From assembly GCF_001713395.1 (NCBI RefSeq), contig NZ_CP016450.1, positions 2,046,001 to 2,110,000 of the forward strand: 64,000 nt of DNA, read 5' to 3'. This document shows, piece after piece, positions 1-6,982 of this stretch (its first letter is position 1; each line of letters starts with the position of its first letter). The notes under the pieces are model-generated. The model was not told the DNA's origin. It did no database searches and saw nothing but the letters and a program-made list of their open reading frames with translations. This DNA comes from Sinorhizobium sp. RAC02. GTDB lineage: Bacteria > Pseudomonadota > Alphaproteobacteria > Rhizobiales > Rhizobiaceae. The translations under genes were made by a program, and so were the position numbers.

Positions 1-27
1 AAAAAGACCTGCGCCAGAAGGCGCAGG
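1..27 (-). terminator. Rho-independent terminator, leftward
   Basis: An 8-bp perfect stem (CCTGCGCC, loop AGAA, GGCGCAGG at 8-27) is followed, reading leftward, by TCTTTTT. It would end minus-strand transcription coming from the VOC gene. A near copy of the stem lies at 175-196. Confidence 0.6.
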
Positions 28-59
28 CCCGAGACTGCTGACAAAATCCCGAAAATCCC

Positions 60-152
60 TCCTCCGTCATGCTCGGGCTCGACCCGAGCGTCCATAAGCC
101 GTTGAGAAGATTGGATCCTCGGCTCAAGGCGGAGGATGACGGCAGTGGGAGG
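60..152. repeat. Rhizobial-type palindromic intergenic repeat
   Basis: About 90 bp with inverted outer arms (CCTCCGTCAT at the left, ATGACGGCAGTGGGAGG at the right) and inner inverted blocks GCTCGGGCT/ACCCGAGC. It resembles the short 'CGTCATCCTCGGGCTTGACCCGAGG' palindromes scattered between genes in Rhizobiaceae. No coding capacity is apparent. It lies between two copies of a CCTGCGCC hairpin. Confidence 0.55.
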
Positions 153-174
153 CGCGGTTTTTCAATGCGCTGAG

Positions 175-196
175 GCCTGCGCCGGGAGGCGCAGGC
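175..196. repeat. Hairpin, second copy of the GCCTGCGCC stem
   Basis: A 9-bp perfect stem (GCCTGCGCC, loop GGGA, GGCGCAGGC) lies just past the stop codon of the VOC gene. It shares its stem sequence with the hairpin at 8-27. It has no clear T-tract in either direction, so it may act as a transcript 3' end or be part of the repeat cluster. Confidence 0.5.
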
Positions 197-218
197 TCTT
201 GCTTCCAATGCAGGCCGA

Positions 219-614
219 TCAGCCGCCCGACTGGTCCATGTGCATTAATTCCCAGACATTGCCGTTGATGTCCTGGAAGGAGCAGCCGTACATCGGGCCG
301 AACTCCATGTTCGGCTTCCACTCCCGGCCGCCGGCAGCGAGCGCCTTGGCCTTGAAGTCATCGACCTCCTGGCGGCTGGTGGCCGAGAGGCAGGTCAGCA
401 CCTGCGTCTGCTGTTCCGGATCGCCGACCTTGCCCGTCACAAACTGGGCGAACTTTTCCTCGGTCAGGTGCATGACGAAGATATTCTCGTCCACCACCAT
501 GCAGGCGGCGGTGTCGTCGCTGAACTGCTCGTTGAACGAAAAGCCGAGCGCATTGAAGAAGCGGCGGGTTGCGGGCAGGTCCTTGACGGGCAGGTTGACG
601 AAAATCATGCGCAT
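219..614 (-). CDS. VOC family protein (glyoxalase/bleomycin-resistance fold)
   Basis: A 131-residue single-domain vicinal oxygen chelate protein, a soluble cytoplasmic family of metal-dependent lyases, dioxygenases and binding proteins. The sequence begins MRMIFVNLPVKDL, followed by FFNALGF, the usual first beta strand and helix of a VOC half-module; the C-terminal half carries NGNVWELMHMD, with the usual glutamate near the end. The start at 614 was chosen because AGGAGG sits 6 bases upstream; the open frame continues to 680 but that part reads as low-quality sequence. The substrate cannot be told. It is followed leftward by hairpins that probably end the transcript. Confidence 0.85.
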   Translation of the reverse strand: MRMIFVNLPVKDLPATRRFFNALGFSFNEQFSDDTAACMVVDENIFVMHLTEEKFAQFVTGKVGDPEQQTQVLTCLSATSRQEVDDFKAKALAAGGREWKPNMEFGPMYGCSFQDINGNVWELMHMDQSGG

Positions 615-722
615 GGAAATCCTCCTGGTTTGTTTGCGATGCGGGGTCCGCCGCCGGCGGATCACCCCGTCATGCCACAAGGACGTAGCAGGCCGACCCT
701 TCCCGACAAGGCCGGCGAAAAA

Positions 723-1088
723 TTATGCCGCAACCGCGCAGCCCGGCACGTCCTCCAGCCGATACCAGACCGGAATGCCGCGTTCGCGCGCGATACGCAC
801 GTCATTGTCCGCCCCTTTCGATTCACCCGGCAGGCGCAGCACACCTTCGCACAGCGCCAGCAGACGGTGCGCCACGGGATAAAAAATCTCCTCGTGCAGC
901 GCGTCACCGATCGTCTTGCCGCCGGCGGCATTCCAGACGGGCAGCGCCACCCATTCGCCGATCATCGGCACATGGCCGGCCTGAAACAACGCGTAGGATG
1001 GCGCCTCCAGCCGCTTCAGGTTCTCCGCCATCCTGTGCGGGTCGTCCCCGGTGCCCGAGCGATAGGGGCCGGCGATCAGGATCAACAT
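723..1088 (-). CDS. DUF4406 protein, nucleoside 2-deoxyribosyltransferase-like
   Basis: 121 residues beginning MLILIAGPYRSGTGDD, the GPYRSG-type glycine-rich start of DUF4406 proteins, which belong to the nucleoside 2-deoxyribosyltransferase-like fold. A second conserved stretch is VPMIGEWVALPVW. Members of this family probably bind or cleave nucleotide-like ligands, but the reaction here is unknown. The start at 1088 has AAGGAG six bases upstream. It is transcribed divergently from a DeoR repressor with a 32-bp palindrome between them, so it is probably that repressor's target. Confidence 0.8.
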   Translation of the reverse strand: MLILIAGPYRSGTGDDPHRMAENLKRLEAPSYALFQAGHVPMIGEWVALPVWNAAGGKTIGDALHEEIFYPVAHRLLALCEGVLRLPGESKGADNDVRIARERGIPVWYRLEDVPGCAVAA

Positions 1089-1110
1089 GTCGTACTCCTT
1101 ACAATTTTGC

Positions 1111-1142
1111 ATGAAATATCCGGATAATTCTGGATACTTCAT
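1111..1142. promoter_or_regulatory. Candidate DeoR operator
   Basis: Inverted repeat ATGAAATATCC (1111-1121) and GGATACTTCAT (1132-1142), matching at 10 of 11 positions with a 10-base spacer. It lies between the DUF4406 gene and the DeoR gene, where one bound repressor could block both promoters. Confidence 0.6.
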
Positions 1143-1188
1143 GAATATTCGTGTAGTTTCGCGCAGAGTCAAGACGGAGCGTGCAGAC

Positions 1189-1944
1189 ATGCTGACCAGC
1201 CAGAGAAAAGCCCTGATCGCCGAGCGGCTGAACCGCGAGGGGGAAATCGTCGCCAAGACGCTGGCTGGCGAACTGGCGCTATCGGAGGACACGATCCGCC
1301 GGGATCTCCGGGAAATGGCCGCGGAGGGCCTGCTGAAACGGGTGCACGGCGGCGCGCTGCCGCTTGTCCCACCGCTGCCGGATTTTGCGGCCCGCCAAGC
1401 GGTCGCAAGCGACGAGAAGGCAGCGCTCGGCGCCCGGGCGGCTGATATGGTCAAGCCGGAACAGGTCATCTTCGTCGACGGCGGCACCACCACGGCGGCA
1501 CTGGCCCGCGCCCTGCCGCGCGGCTTCGCCTTCACGGTCGTCACGCACAGCCCGACGATCGCCTGCGAGCTGGAACGCCACCCGACAGCCGAGGTCGTGC
1601 TGATCGGCGGCAGGCTCTACAAACATTCGATGGTGACAGGCGGCGCGGCGGCGCTCGAGATGATCCGCAGCCTGAAGGCGGATCTCTACTTCATGGGCGT
1701 GACCGCCGCCCACCCGACGCACGGGCTGACCACCGGCGACATGGAGGAAGCGGCGACCAAGCGCATCATCGCCGAAAACGCGGCTGCAACCTTCGTGCTA
1801 CTGACACAGGAAAAACTCGGCCGCGCGTCCCCATGGCGCATCATGCCCCTGCCCGCCGCCACCGGCCTCATCGTGCCGGCCGGGCTGATGCCGGAGGTGC
1901 TGGCGCCCTATCGGGACCTGGATGTGGAGATCGTCGAAGCGTGA
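1189..1944 (+). CDS. DeoR/GlpR family transcriptional repressor
   Basis: 251 residues. The N-terminus holds the DeoR winged helix-turn-helix (about residues 1-57; LALSEDTIRRDLREMAAEG is the recognition helix region, followed by the family hallmark VHGGAL). The rest is the sugar-phosphate-sensing domain, with FVDGGTTT as the phosphate-binding loop and the terminal region seen in GlpR-type repressors. Such proteins usually repress a neighbouring sugar or nucleoside pathway and are released by a phosphorylated sugar. Start 1189 was chosen because MLTSQRK is the canonical family N-terminus and GGAG lies upstream. It diverges from the DUF4406 gene and its stop abuts the convergent higA. Confidence 0.9.
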   Translation: MLTSQRKALIAERLNREGEIVAKTLAGELALSEDTIRRDLREMAAEGLLKRVHGGALPLVPPLPDFAARQAVASDEKAALGARAADMVKPEQVIFVDGGTTTAALARALPRGFAFTVVTHSPTIACELERHPTAEVVLIGGRLYKHSMVTGGAAALEMIRSLKADLYFMGVTAAHPTHGLTTGDMEEAATKRIIAENAAATFVLLTQEKLGRASPWRIMPLPAATGLIVPAGLMPEVLAPYRDLDVEIVEA

Positions 1945-2244
1945 TCAGGCAGCGTCGCGCGGCGTGATGCGTTGGAGATCGTGACCGATCTCTCGACGCT
2001 TCTGCATGAGGTCGAATTCAGCCTGAAGGCGCAGGAAATAGCCTTCCGACAGGCCGAAATAGCGTGTGAGCCGCAAATCCGTATCGGCGGTGACCTGCCG
2101 CTTGCCGAGTACGATCTCGTTGATGCGGCGCGGCGGAACATGGACAGCGCGCGCCAACGCATTCTGGCTGATCTCCATCGGCTGAAGGAATTCCTCCAGC
2201 AGGATATCGCCGGGATGCGGGTTGGGCAGCAGGTCGTCAGTCAT
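1945..2244 (-). CDS. higA: HigA-type antitoxin, XRE family
   Basis: 99 residues starting MTDDLLPNPHPGDILLEEF, the standard opening of HigA/VapI antitoxins, followed by a Cro/C1 helix-turn-helix (about residues 23-60: SQNALARAVHVPPRRINEIV and TDLRLTRYFGLSEGY). It neutralises HigB and represses the operon through the helix-turn-helix. It overlaps the end of higB by 8 bases, so the two are translationally coupled. A longer in-frame start at 2313 would lie inside higB and is unlikely. Confidence 0.88.
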   Translation of the reverse strand: MTDDLLPNPHPGDILLEEFLQPMEISQNALARAVHVPPRRINEIVLGKRQVTADTDLRLTRYFGLSEGYFLRLQAEFDLMQKRREIGHDLQRITPRDAA

Positions 2245-2521
2245 GATAGTCGATGATGCGGACATCGATAGCATCTCCTTGCGACCAGCCGAAACAGATG
2301 CGCCACTGGTCATTGATCCGGATCGAGTAAAGCCCGGCCAGGTTTCCCTTCAAAAGCTCCAGCCGATTGCCGGGCGGCACCCGAAGGTCGGTTATCGCCA
2401 TCGCAGCGTGAAGCATGCGCAGCTTGCGCAATGCAATGGCCTGCATGTCAGCCGGAAGCCGGCGGCTTCGACGGCCCGACCAGATCAGTTCGGTCTCGCG
2501 GTCGGCGAAGCTTTTGATCAT
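2237..2521 (-). CDS. higB: HigB-type toxin, RelE/ParE superfamily
   Basis: 94 residues with the HigB 'plasmid maintenance killer' pattern: MIKSFADRETELIW at the start, a central basic helix, LKGNLAGLYSIRINDQWRI and a terminal VRIIDYHD. HigB toxins are ribosome-dependent mRNA interferases. The toxin-first order with an overlapping antitoxin is typical of higBA. The palindrome just upstream (2531-2545) is the likely autoregulatory operator. All expected conserved blocks are present, so the module looks intact. Confidence 0.9.
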   Translation of the reverse strand: MIKSFADRETELIWSGRRSRRLPADMQAIALRKLRMLHAAMAITDLRVPPGNRLELLKGNLAGLYSIRINDQWRICFGWSQGDAIDVRIIDYHD

Positions 2522-2530
2522 GCATCAGTA

Positions 2531-2545
2531 TAACGCATAACGTTA
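2531..2545 (-). promoter_or_regulatory. Candidate higBA operator
   Basis: TAACG-CATAA-CGTTA, a perfect 5-bp inverted repeat, overlaps the 8-bp palindrome TAACGTTA at 2538-2545. It lies 10 bases upstream of the higB start codon, as expected for HigA autorepression. Confidence 0.5.
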
Positions 2546-2559
2546 CAGGGCGTCAATTT

Positions 2560-3567
2560 TCAGGCGGCAAACGCTTCCGTCACGCGGATATCGCCGACAT
2601 GGATGCCGTTCCAGTTGGACATGGAGCGGTTGGCCTGGGCCATCAGGGCGGCGTGAATGTCCGGTTCGTTCTTGAAGAAGCGCGCGAGCGCGGCGGCGAC
2701 CATGCTTTCGGCGGCGCGGGTGGTGCCGTCCTCGCATTTCAGGGCAATCGCGATGCCCTGTTCGGGGATCGCGGCGCAGAAGACGCCTTCGGCGCCGGTC
2801 TTGGCGAAGATGCGGCCAGGCGCGGTTTCCATGAGACGGGTGCAGGCGCGCCTGGTGCCGGCGACGTAGAAGGGTTCGGCCATGCAGGCGTCGATCAGCC
2901 GACGCGAGGCTTTGGCGCGCTCGGGGGCCAGGCCGGTGCCGGTCGCCATCCTGGCGAAGCCGTGGGCGAGGCTCTTCAGCGGCACGGCGTAGGTCGGGAT
3001 CGAGCAACCGTCGACGCCGCAATTGTCGGTGGCAAGCGCTGCACCCGTCAGGCTTTCCATGACGCCACGGATTTCCGCCTGGACGGGGTGTTCGTAGCGG
3101 ACGTAGCCCTTGAGGTCTTTGCCCGTGTGGCAGGCAGCGCAGATGAAGCCGGCATGTTTGCCGGAACAATTATTGTGGAGCGCGGTCGGATGATCGAGCC
3201 CGCGCGCCTGGCCGATCAGCACCGGCTGCTCGAACGACCAGTGGGCGCCACATTCCAGCACGCTCTCATCGACGCCGGCAGCGGCGAGCATGGTGCCGGC
3301 AAGGGCGGCATGTTCCGGTTCGCCATTGTGCGAGGAGCAGGCAAGCGCCAGTTCCTTGTTGCCGAAGCCGTAAGCATCGGCTGCGCCGCTTTCAATGAAG
3401 GGCAGTCCCTGCATGGCCTTGCAGGCCGAGCGCGGGAAGACGCCGGCTTCGATATCGCCCTGCGAAAACACCACCTTGCCATCGCCATCGACCACGACGA
3501 CCAAGCCGCGATGGCGGCTTTCGACGAGATTGCCGCGGGTGACTTCGACAAGGACGGGGTTTGCCAT
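2560..3567 (-). CDS. Rhizobial zinc-dependent L-asparaginase (ReAV type)
   Basis: 335 residues, close to the Rhizobium etli asparaginase ReAV. It hydrolyses asparagine to aspartate and ammonia in the cytoplasm. Residues matching ReAV are visible with an offset of one: Ser47 and Lys50 in PRSACK, Ser79 in ACSSHNGEP, and the zinc-site set Cys134, Lys137 (NNCSGKH) and Cys188 (DNCGVDGC); Lys256 in FAKTGAEG is the likely partner of the second serine. This class is unrelated to E. coli asparaginases and belongs to the serine beta-lactamase-like fold. No signal peptide is present. It stands alone between higBA and a divergent DUF3750 gene. Confidence 0.92.
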   Translation of the reverse strand: MANPVLVEVTRGNLVESRHRGLVVVVDGDGKVVFSQGDIEAGVFPRSACKAMQGLPFIESGAADAYGFGNKELALACSSHNGEPEHAALAGTMLAAAGVDESVLECGAHWSFEQPVLIGQARGLDHPTALHNNCSGKHAGFICAACHTGKDLKGYVRYEHPVQAEIRGVMESLTGAALATDNCGVDGCSIPTYAVPLKSLAHGFARMATGTGLAPERAKASRRLIDACMAEPFYVAGTRRACTRLMETAPGRIFAKTGAEGVFCAAIPEQGIAIALKCEDGTTRAAESMVAAALARFFKNEPDIHAALMAQANRSMSNWNGIHVGDIRVTEAFAA

Positions 3568-3650
3568 GATTATGCCCTCAAAATTCCGGTTTCGGCTGCG
3601 GTATTATCCGAAATTCCTGATCCTGCCCACTCGGTTTTAGAGCGTCGCGC

Positions 3651-4388
3651 ATGAAATTGCTGAGGAACGTCCTCGTCCTCTTCCTTGTGATCTACCTCAT
3701 GCCAGCGCTCGCCTCGGCAGGGTACTGGTACATCAAGGACCGCCCCGCGAACTGGCGCGAAGCAAACTGGAAATCGGCCGGCGTCCTGCCCAAGGCGGAA
3801 GACACGTCGCGGGCGACGATCCACATCTTCTCGGCCGCGACGGGCGGCATGAAGGGCGCGGTGGCGAGCCATGCCTGGATCGTCACCAAGGCGGCGAACG
3901 CGAAAACCTACAATCGCTACGACAAGGTCGGCTGGGGCACGCCGGTGCGCAAGAATGCCTATGCACCGGATGCCTACTGGTATTCCAACACGCCGCGCGT
4001 GGTGGTGAGCGTCAGCGGCGACGAGGCGGCGCGGTTGATCCCGAAGATCGAGAAGGCCATCGCCGCCTATCCCTACTCCAAACCCGGCGGCTACCGCATC
4101 TGGCCGGGGCCGAACTCCAACACTTTCGTCGCCCACGTGCTGCGCTCCGTGCCGGAACTCGGCGTCGTGCTGCCGCCGGATGCAGTGGGGCGTGACTACC
4201 TGCCGGAAGGCAAGCTCTTCGCGGTCGATGCGGACGGCAAGGACGTGCATGCGACGCTCTACGGCCTGCTCGGTGTGTCGGCCGGCCTGCGCAGCGGGCT
4301 GGAGCTGCATATCATGGGCCTCGTCGCCGGCGTGGATTTCTCCCGGCCGGCGATCAAGATCCCCGCGATCGGGCGGATCGGGATCTAG
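3651..4388 (+). CDS. DUF3750 protein, membrane-anchored
   Basis: 245 residues with an N-terminal hydrophobic segment (about residues 5-24) that may be an uncleaved anchor or signal peptide, then the DUF3750 domain. Visible blocks are IHIFSAATGGMKGAVASHAWIV, then YNRYDKVGWG, and GPNSNTFVAH with a potential His/Asn pair. DUF3750 has no established activity; the exposed His and Asn pattern suggests an extracytoplasmic enzyme, which is an inference. It is separated by 83 bp from the divergent asparaginase gene. Confidence 0.8.
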   Translation: MKLLRNVLVLFLVIYLMPALASAGYWYIKDRPANWREANWKSAGVLPKAEDTSRATIHIFSAATGGMKGAVASHAWIVTKAANAKTYNRYDKVGWGTPVRKNAYAPDAYWYSNTPRVVVSVSGDEAARLIPKIEKAIAAYPYSKPGGYRIWPGPNSNTFVAHVLRSVPELGVVLPPDAVGRDYLPEGKLFAVDADGKDVHATLYGLLGVSAGLRSGLELHIMGLVAGVDFSRPAIKIPAIGRIGI

Positions 4389-4503
4389 CGGCAAAACAGC
4401 CGCTGGACATCCGCGTGTCATCAACGGATCGTAAGCCGCAATGGAATCGAGACTTGGCAACGCGGGCGCCCCCGCGTGCCGTTGTCGGATGCGGAGAGCG
4501 GCC

Positions 4504-4929
4504 ATGAGCGACGATAGAAAACAATACGCCGCAGCCTGCCATTGCGGCACCGTGCGGTTCCATGTGCGGCTGACGGACGAATTCAACACGATCCGCCGTT
4601 GCACCTGCTCCTATTGCCGCATGCGCGGGGCCATCGCCGCCTCCGCAGCGCTTTCGGATATCGAATTTGAGGCGGGCGAAGATAATCTGACCCTCTATCA
4701 ATTCAACACGGGCACGGCGAAACACTATTTCTGCAAGACCTGCGGCATCTACACCCACCACCAGCGCCGTTCCAATCCAAACCAGTTCGGCATCAACGTC
4801 GCCTGCATCGACGGCGTCAGCCCCTTCGATTTCGCGGCGGTGGAGGTCATGGACGGCGTTTCCCATCCCGCCGATTCCAGCGCCGGCCCCCGGATCGCCG
4901 GAATCCTCCGGTTCGAGCCGGCGACCTGA
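4504..4929 (+). CDS. GFA family (CENP-V domain) zinc protein
   Basis: 141 residues of the glutathione-dependent formaldehyde-activating enzyme (GFA/CENP-V) family. Zinc-binding cysteines are visible: CHCG at residues 12-15, CTCSYC at 33-38 and CKTCG in the second half. Most family members are of unknown function; few are true glutathione/formaldehyde enzymes, so no reaction is assigned. The start at 4504 is preceded by GGAG; the frame is open from 4441 but the extra 21 residues do not look conserved. It is convergent with the ECF sigma gene. Confidence 0.85.
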   Translation: MSDDRKQYAAACHCGTVRFHVRLTDEFNTIRRCTCSYCRMRGAIAASAALSDIEFEAGEDNLTLYQFNTGTAKHYFCKTCGIYTHHQRRSNPNQFGINVACIDGVSPFDFAAVEVMDGVSHPADSSAGPRIAGILRFEPAT

Positions 4930-4950
4930 CGCCGAAGCCGTCTTGCTGCA

Positions 4951-5817
4951 TCAGAGATAGACCACCTCCATGGCGGCGAGCAGGGCGGGATCGGCCAAGG
5001 AATCGATGGTGACGATCCGCTCGCCCTCCACCTCGATGAGCACGACGACACGCAGCTCGCCGCCGAGCACCACGGCAAGGCCGAGCTGGCCGTCGATGAG
5101 CGCGAGCCTTGCGGCGGTCGCCTTGCCCTTGAAGTTTGTCGCGACGGCCTGAGCGCCGTGCATTTCCGAGAGCGAGCCGAGCCGCACCGCGTCGGCATCC
5201 GCGTGGAAGACCACCTCGGGATCCAGCACGGCGAGCAGGCCGGAAAAATCGCCGTCGCGAGAGGCCGTGAGGAAGGCGGCGACCACGCGCTTGCGGCGCT
5301 CGTAATCCGCTGACGGCGTCTCCGGCAGGCCCTGCACGCGGCGGCGGGCGCGGCTCGCCAGCTGGCGCGCGGCAACCGGCGTGCGGCCAACGATGCGGCC
5401 GATCTCCTCGAAGGGCACATCGAACATGTCATGCAGCACGAAGGCGAGCCGTTCGGCCGGCGCCAGGCGTTCCAGTACGACGAGGAGCGCCAGGCCGACG
5501 GAATCGGCAAGCGCCGTCTGCTCGTCCGCCGCCGCCTGCGGATCGACATGCTGCATCTCGCCATCGTCGCCGTCGATCGGGTCTTCGCGGCGCCTCGTGC
5601 GGGCGCGCAGCATGTCGAGGCAGATGCGGCCGACGACGGTCGTCAGCCAGCCGGATGGATTGTCGATGCCATCGCCACCCGTGCGCTCGAGCCGCAGCCA
5701 GGCCTCCTGCACCGCATCTTCCGCCTCCGCGCGCGAGCCCAGCATGCGGAAGGCCACGGCGCTGAGACGCCCGCGTTCGGCCTCGAAACGATCCGTCAGA
5801 ATATTTTTTTCGCCCAT
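4951..5817 (-). CDS. ECF sigma factor, ECF41/SigJ-like, with SnoaL-type C-terminal extension
   Basis: 288 residues: sigma region 2 (about 9-75, with AVAFRMLGSRAEAEDAVQEAWLRL), region 4 (about 110-165, ERLAFVLHDMFDVPFEEIGRIVG), then a SnoaL/NTF2-like extension of about 110 residues. Known ECF41 factors lack a separate anti-sigma factor and are controlled by this fused domain; they typically drive a neighbouring COE gene (carboxymuconolactone decarboxylase, oxidoreductase or epimerase). Such a decarboxylase lies divergently here, and the intergenic region has sites matching the ECF41 promoter consensus in both directions. Oddity: the DGGGK-like and NPDKL-like motifs described for ECF41 extensions are not obvious; the C-terminus reads ADPALLAAMEV instead. 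Confidence 0.88.
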   Translation of the reverse strand: MGEKNILTDRFEAERGRLSAVAFRMLGSRAEAEDAVQEAWLRLERTGGDGIDNPSGWLTTVVGRICLDMLRARTRRREDPIDGDDGEMQHVDPQAAADEQTALADSVGLALLVVLERLAPAERLAFVLHDMFDVPFEEIGRIVGRTPVAARQLASRARRRVQGLPETPSADYERRKRVVAAFLTASRDGDFSGLLAVLDPEVVFHADADAVRLGSLSEMHGAQAVATNFKGKATAARLALIDGQLGLAVVLGGELRVVVLIEVEGERIVTIDSLADPALLAAMEVVYL

Positions 5818-5818
5818 C

Positions 5819-5845
5819 GGTCACACTCCCTCGTTCAGCGGCGTC
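5819..5845 (+). promoter_or_regulatory. ECF41-type promoter, rightward (towards the decarboxylase)
   Basis: GGTCACA (5819-5825), a 16-base spacer, then CGTC (5842-5845). The published ECF41 consensus is TGTCACA-N16-CGTC; this site matches at 10 of 11 consensus bases with the exact spacing. A transcript would start near 5852 and give a leader of about 70 bases. Confidence 0.6.
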
Positions 5846-5853
5846 ATGGCCAT

Positions 5854-5880
5854 GACGAACGAAGCCGCACCGATGTGACA
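5854..5880 (-). promoter_or_regulatory. ECF41-type promoter, leftward (sigma autoregulation)
   Basis: Read on the minus strand: TGTCACA (5880-5874), a 16-base spacer, CGTC (5857-5854), an exact match to the ECF41 consensus. It would start transcription near 5847, about 30 bases before the sigma gene. Confidence 0.72.
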
Positions 5881-5923
5881 GGGTTCGCAGTCGAAGCGCA
5901 AAATCATTGCAAGGAGTGTCAAA

Positions 5924-6382
5924 ATGCAATCCCGTATGAACAACATCGTCGCCGTTCTCCCGAAGGTCATGACCGCCATGCAGTCGCTGCAGGCAGTCGC
6001 GCAGGATAGTGGCCTGCCAGAAAAGACCGCTCATCTCGTGCATCTGCGCGCCAGCCAGATCAATGGCTGCGGCTTCTGCGTCGACCTGCATCCGCGCATC
6101 ATGAAGAAGGCCGGCGAGACCGACCGGCGCATCCTTTCGGTCGCCGCCTGGCGCGAGGCACCGTTCTACACCGATGCGGAGCGGGCGGCCCTTGCGCTCA
6201 CCGAGGCGCTGACGCGCATCGCCGACCGCGAGGAGCCGGTGCCGGATACGATCTGGAACGAGGCCGCCCGCCACTATGATGAGAAGACGCTCGCCGCCCT
6301 CGTCGTCGAGATCGCCTCGATCAATGTGTGGAACCGCTTCAACGTCGCGACCCGGCAGGTCGCGGGGGAGTGGAACCCGTAA
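5924..6382 (+). CDS. AhpD-like carboxymuconolactone decarboxylase family protein
   Basis: 152 residues of the alkylhydroperoxidase/carboxymuconolactone decarboxylase fold, an all-helical protein. The redox motif CGFCVDLHPRIMKKAG holds the CxxC pair and histidine of AhpD-type peroxidatic proteins. Family members reduce peroxides or act on protocatechuate-derived lactones; the CxxC argues for a thiol-peroxidase-like role. The start has AAGGAG seven bases upstream. This is the classic 'COE' partner of ECF41 sigma factors and is probably their regulated output, perhaps in an oxidative or electrophile stress response. Confidence 0.88.
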   Translation: MQSRMNNIVAVLPKVMTAMQSLQAVAQDSGLPEKTAHLVHLRASQINGCGFCVDLHPRIMKKAGETDRRILSVAAWREAPFYTDAERAALALTEALTRIADREEPVPDTIWNEAARHYDEKTLAALVVEIASINVWNRFNVATRQVAGEWNP

Positions 6383-6511
6383 GCCCCTCCCTCACCAGCC
6401 CGTCGGCCCCTTGCCCTGCCGGATAAGGGGCCGGCGAGCACCACTGCCACGATTGCCGTTTCAGCAACACCGTGCTTTCATATCCGCAACTCTTTCAGAG
6501 GCGAGCAACGC

Positions 6512-6838
6512 ATGGCCGAGCAGGGTTCTCAATCCAGAGCAGCAGTCGTCCTTGCGTTTGTTTCCGGCTTCTTGATCTTCCGTTGCCTCTGGCGCGTGTT
6601 TATCCCGGGCTCGGAATACGCCATGCCACCATGGCCCCTCGTCTCGGTCATCTCCGACATTCTGGTGATGGTCGCGCTTTTCATTATCAAGCCGATGGTG
6701 CCGGCAGCCACGGCGGATTCACCGGCCCTTGTCCGGCACGCCACGAAGCTGTTCATCGGCGGGATCATCGCAACGGCGATCATGGTCCTGATCAGGGTGT
6801 CGAGCGATCGCGGCTGGTGGACCGGGCATCTGATGTAG
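6512..6838 (+). CDS. Small inner-membrane protein, unknown
   Basis: 108 residues with about three hydrophobic segments (roughly 10-30, 43-60 and 80-98) separated by short loops; no signal peptidase site stands out. GAGGCG lies upstream of the start. I do not recognise the family. It sits alone between the decarboxylase gene and an MFS exporter, with 140-150 bp on either side, so it is not clearly in an operon with either. Confidence 0.65.
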   Translation: MAEQGSQSRAAVVLAFVSGFLIFRCLWRVFIPGSEYAMPPWPLVSVISDILVMVALFIIKPMVPAATADSPALVRHATKLFIGGIIATAIMVLIRVSSDRGWWTGHLM

Positions 6839-6982
6839 CACGCATCCGTCTGCTCCCGCTCTTGCGGGGCGACTTTGCCCATCTGACCGCGCCTCTTCAC
6901 ACCCAAAAGTCACCGCTTGCAGTCCATTCGCCGGCGTGCGACGTCTGTTCCATACTCTTTTCGCATACCAAGGTCCCTTTTC

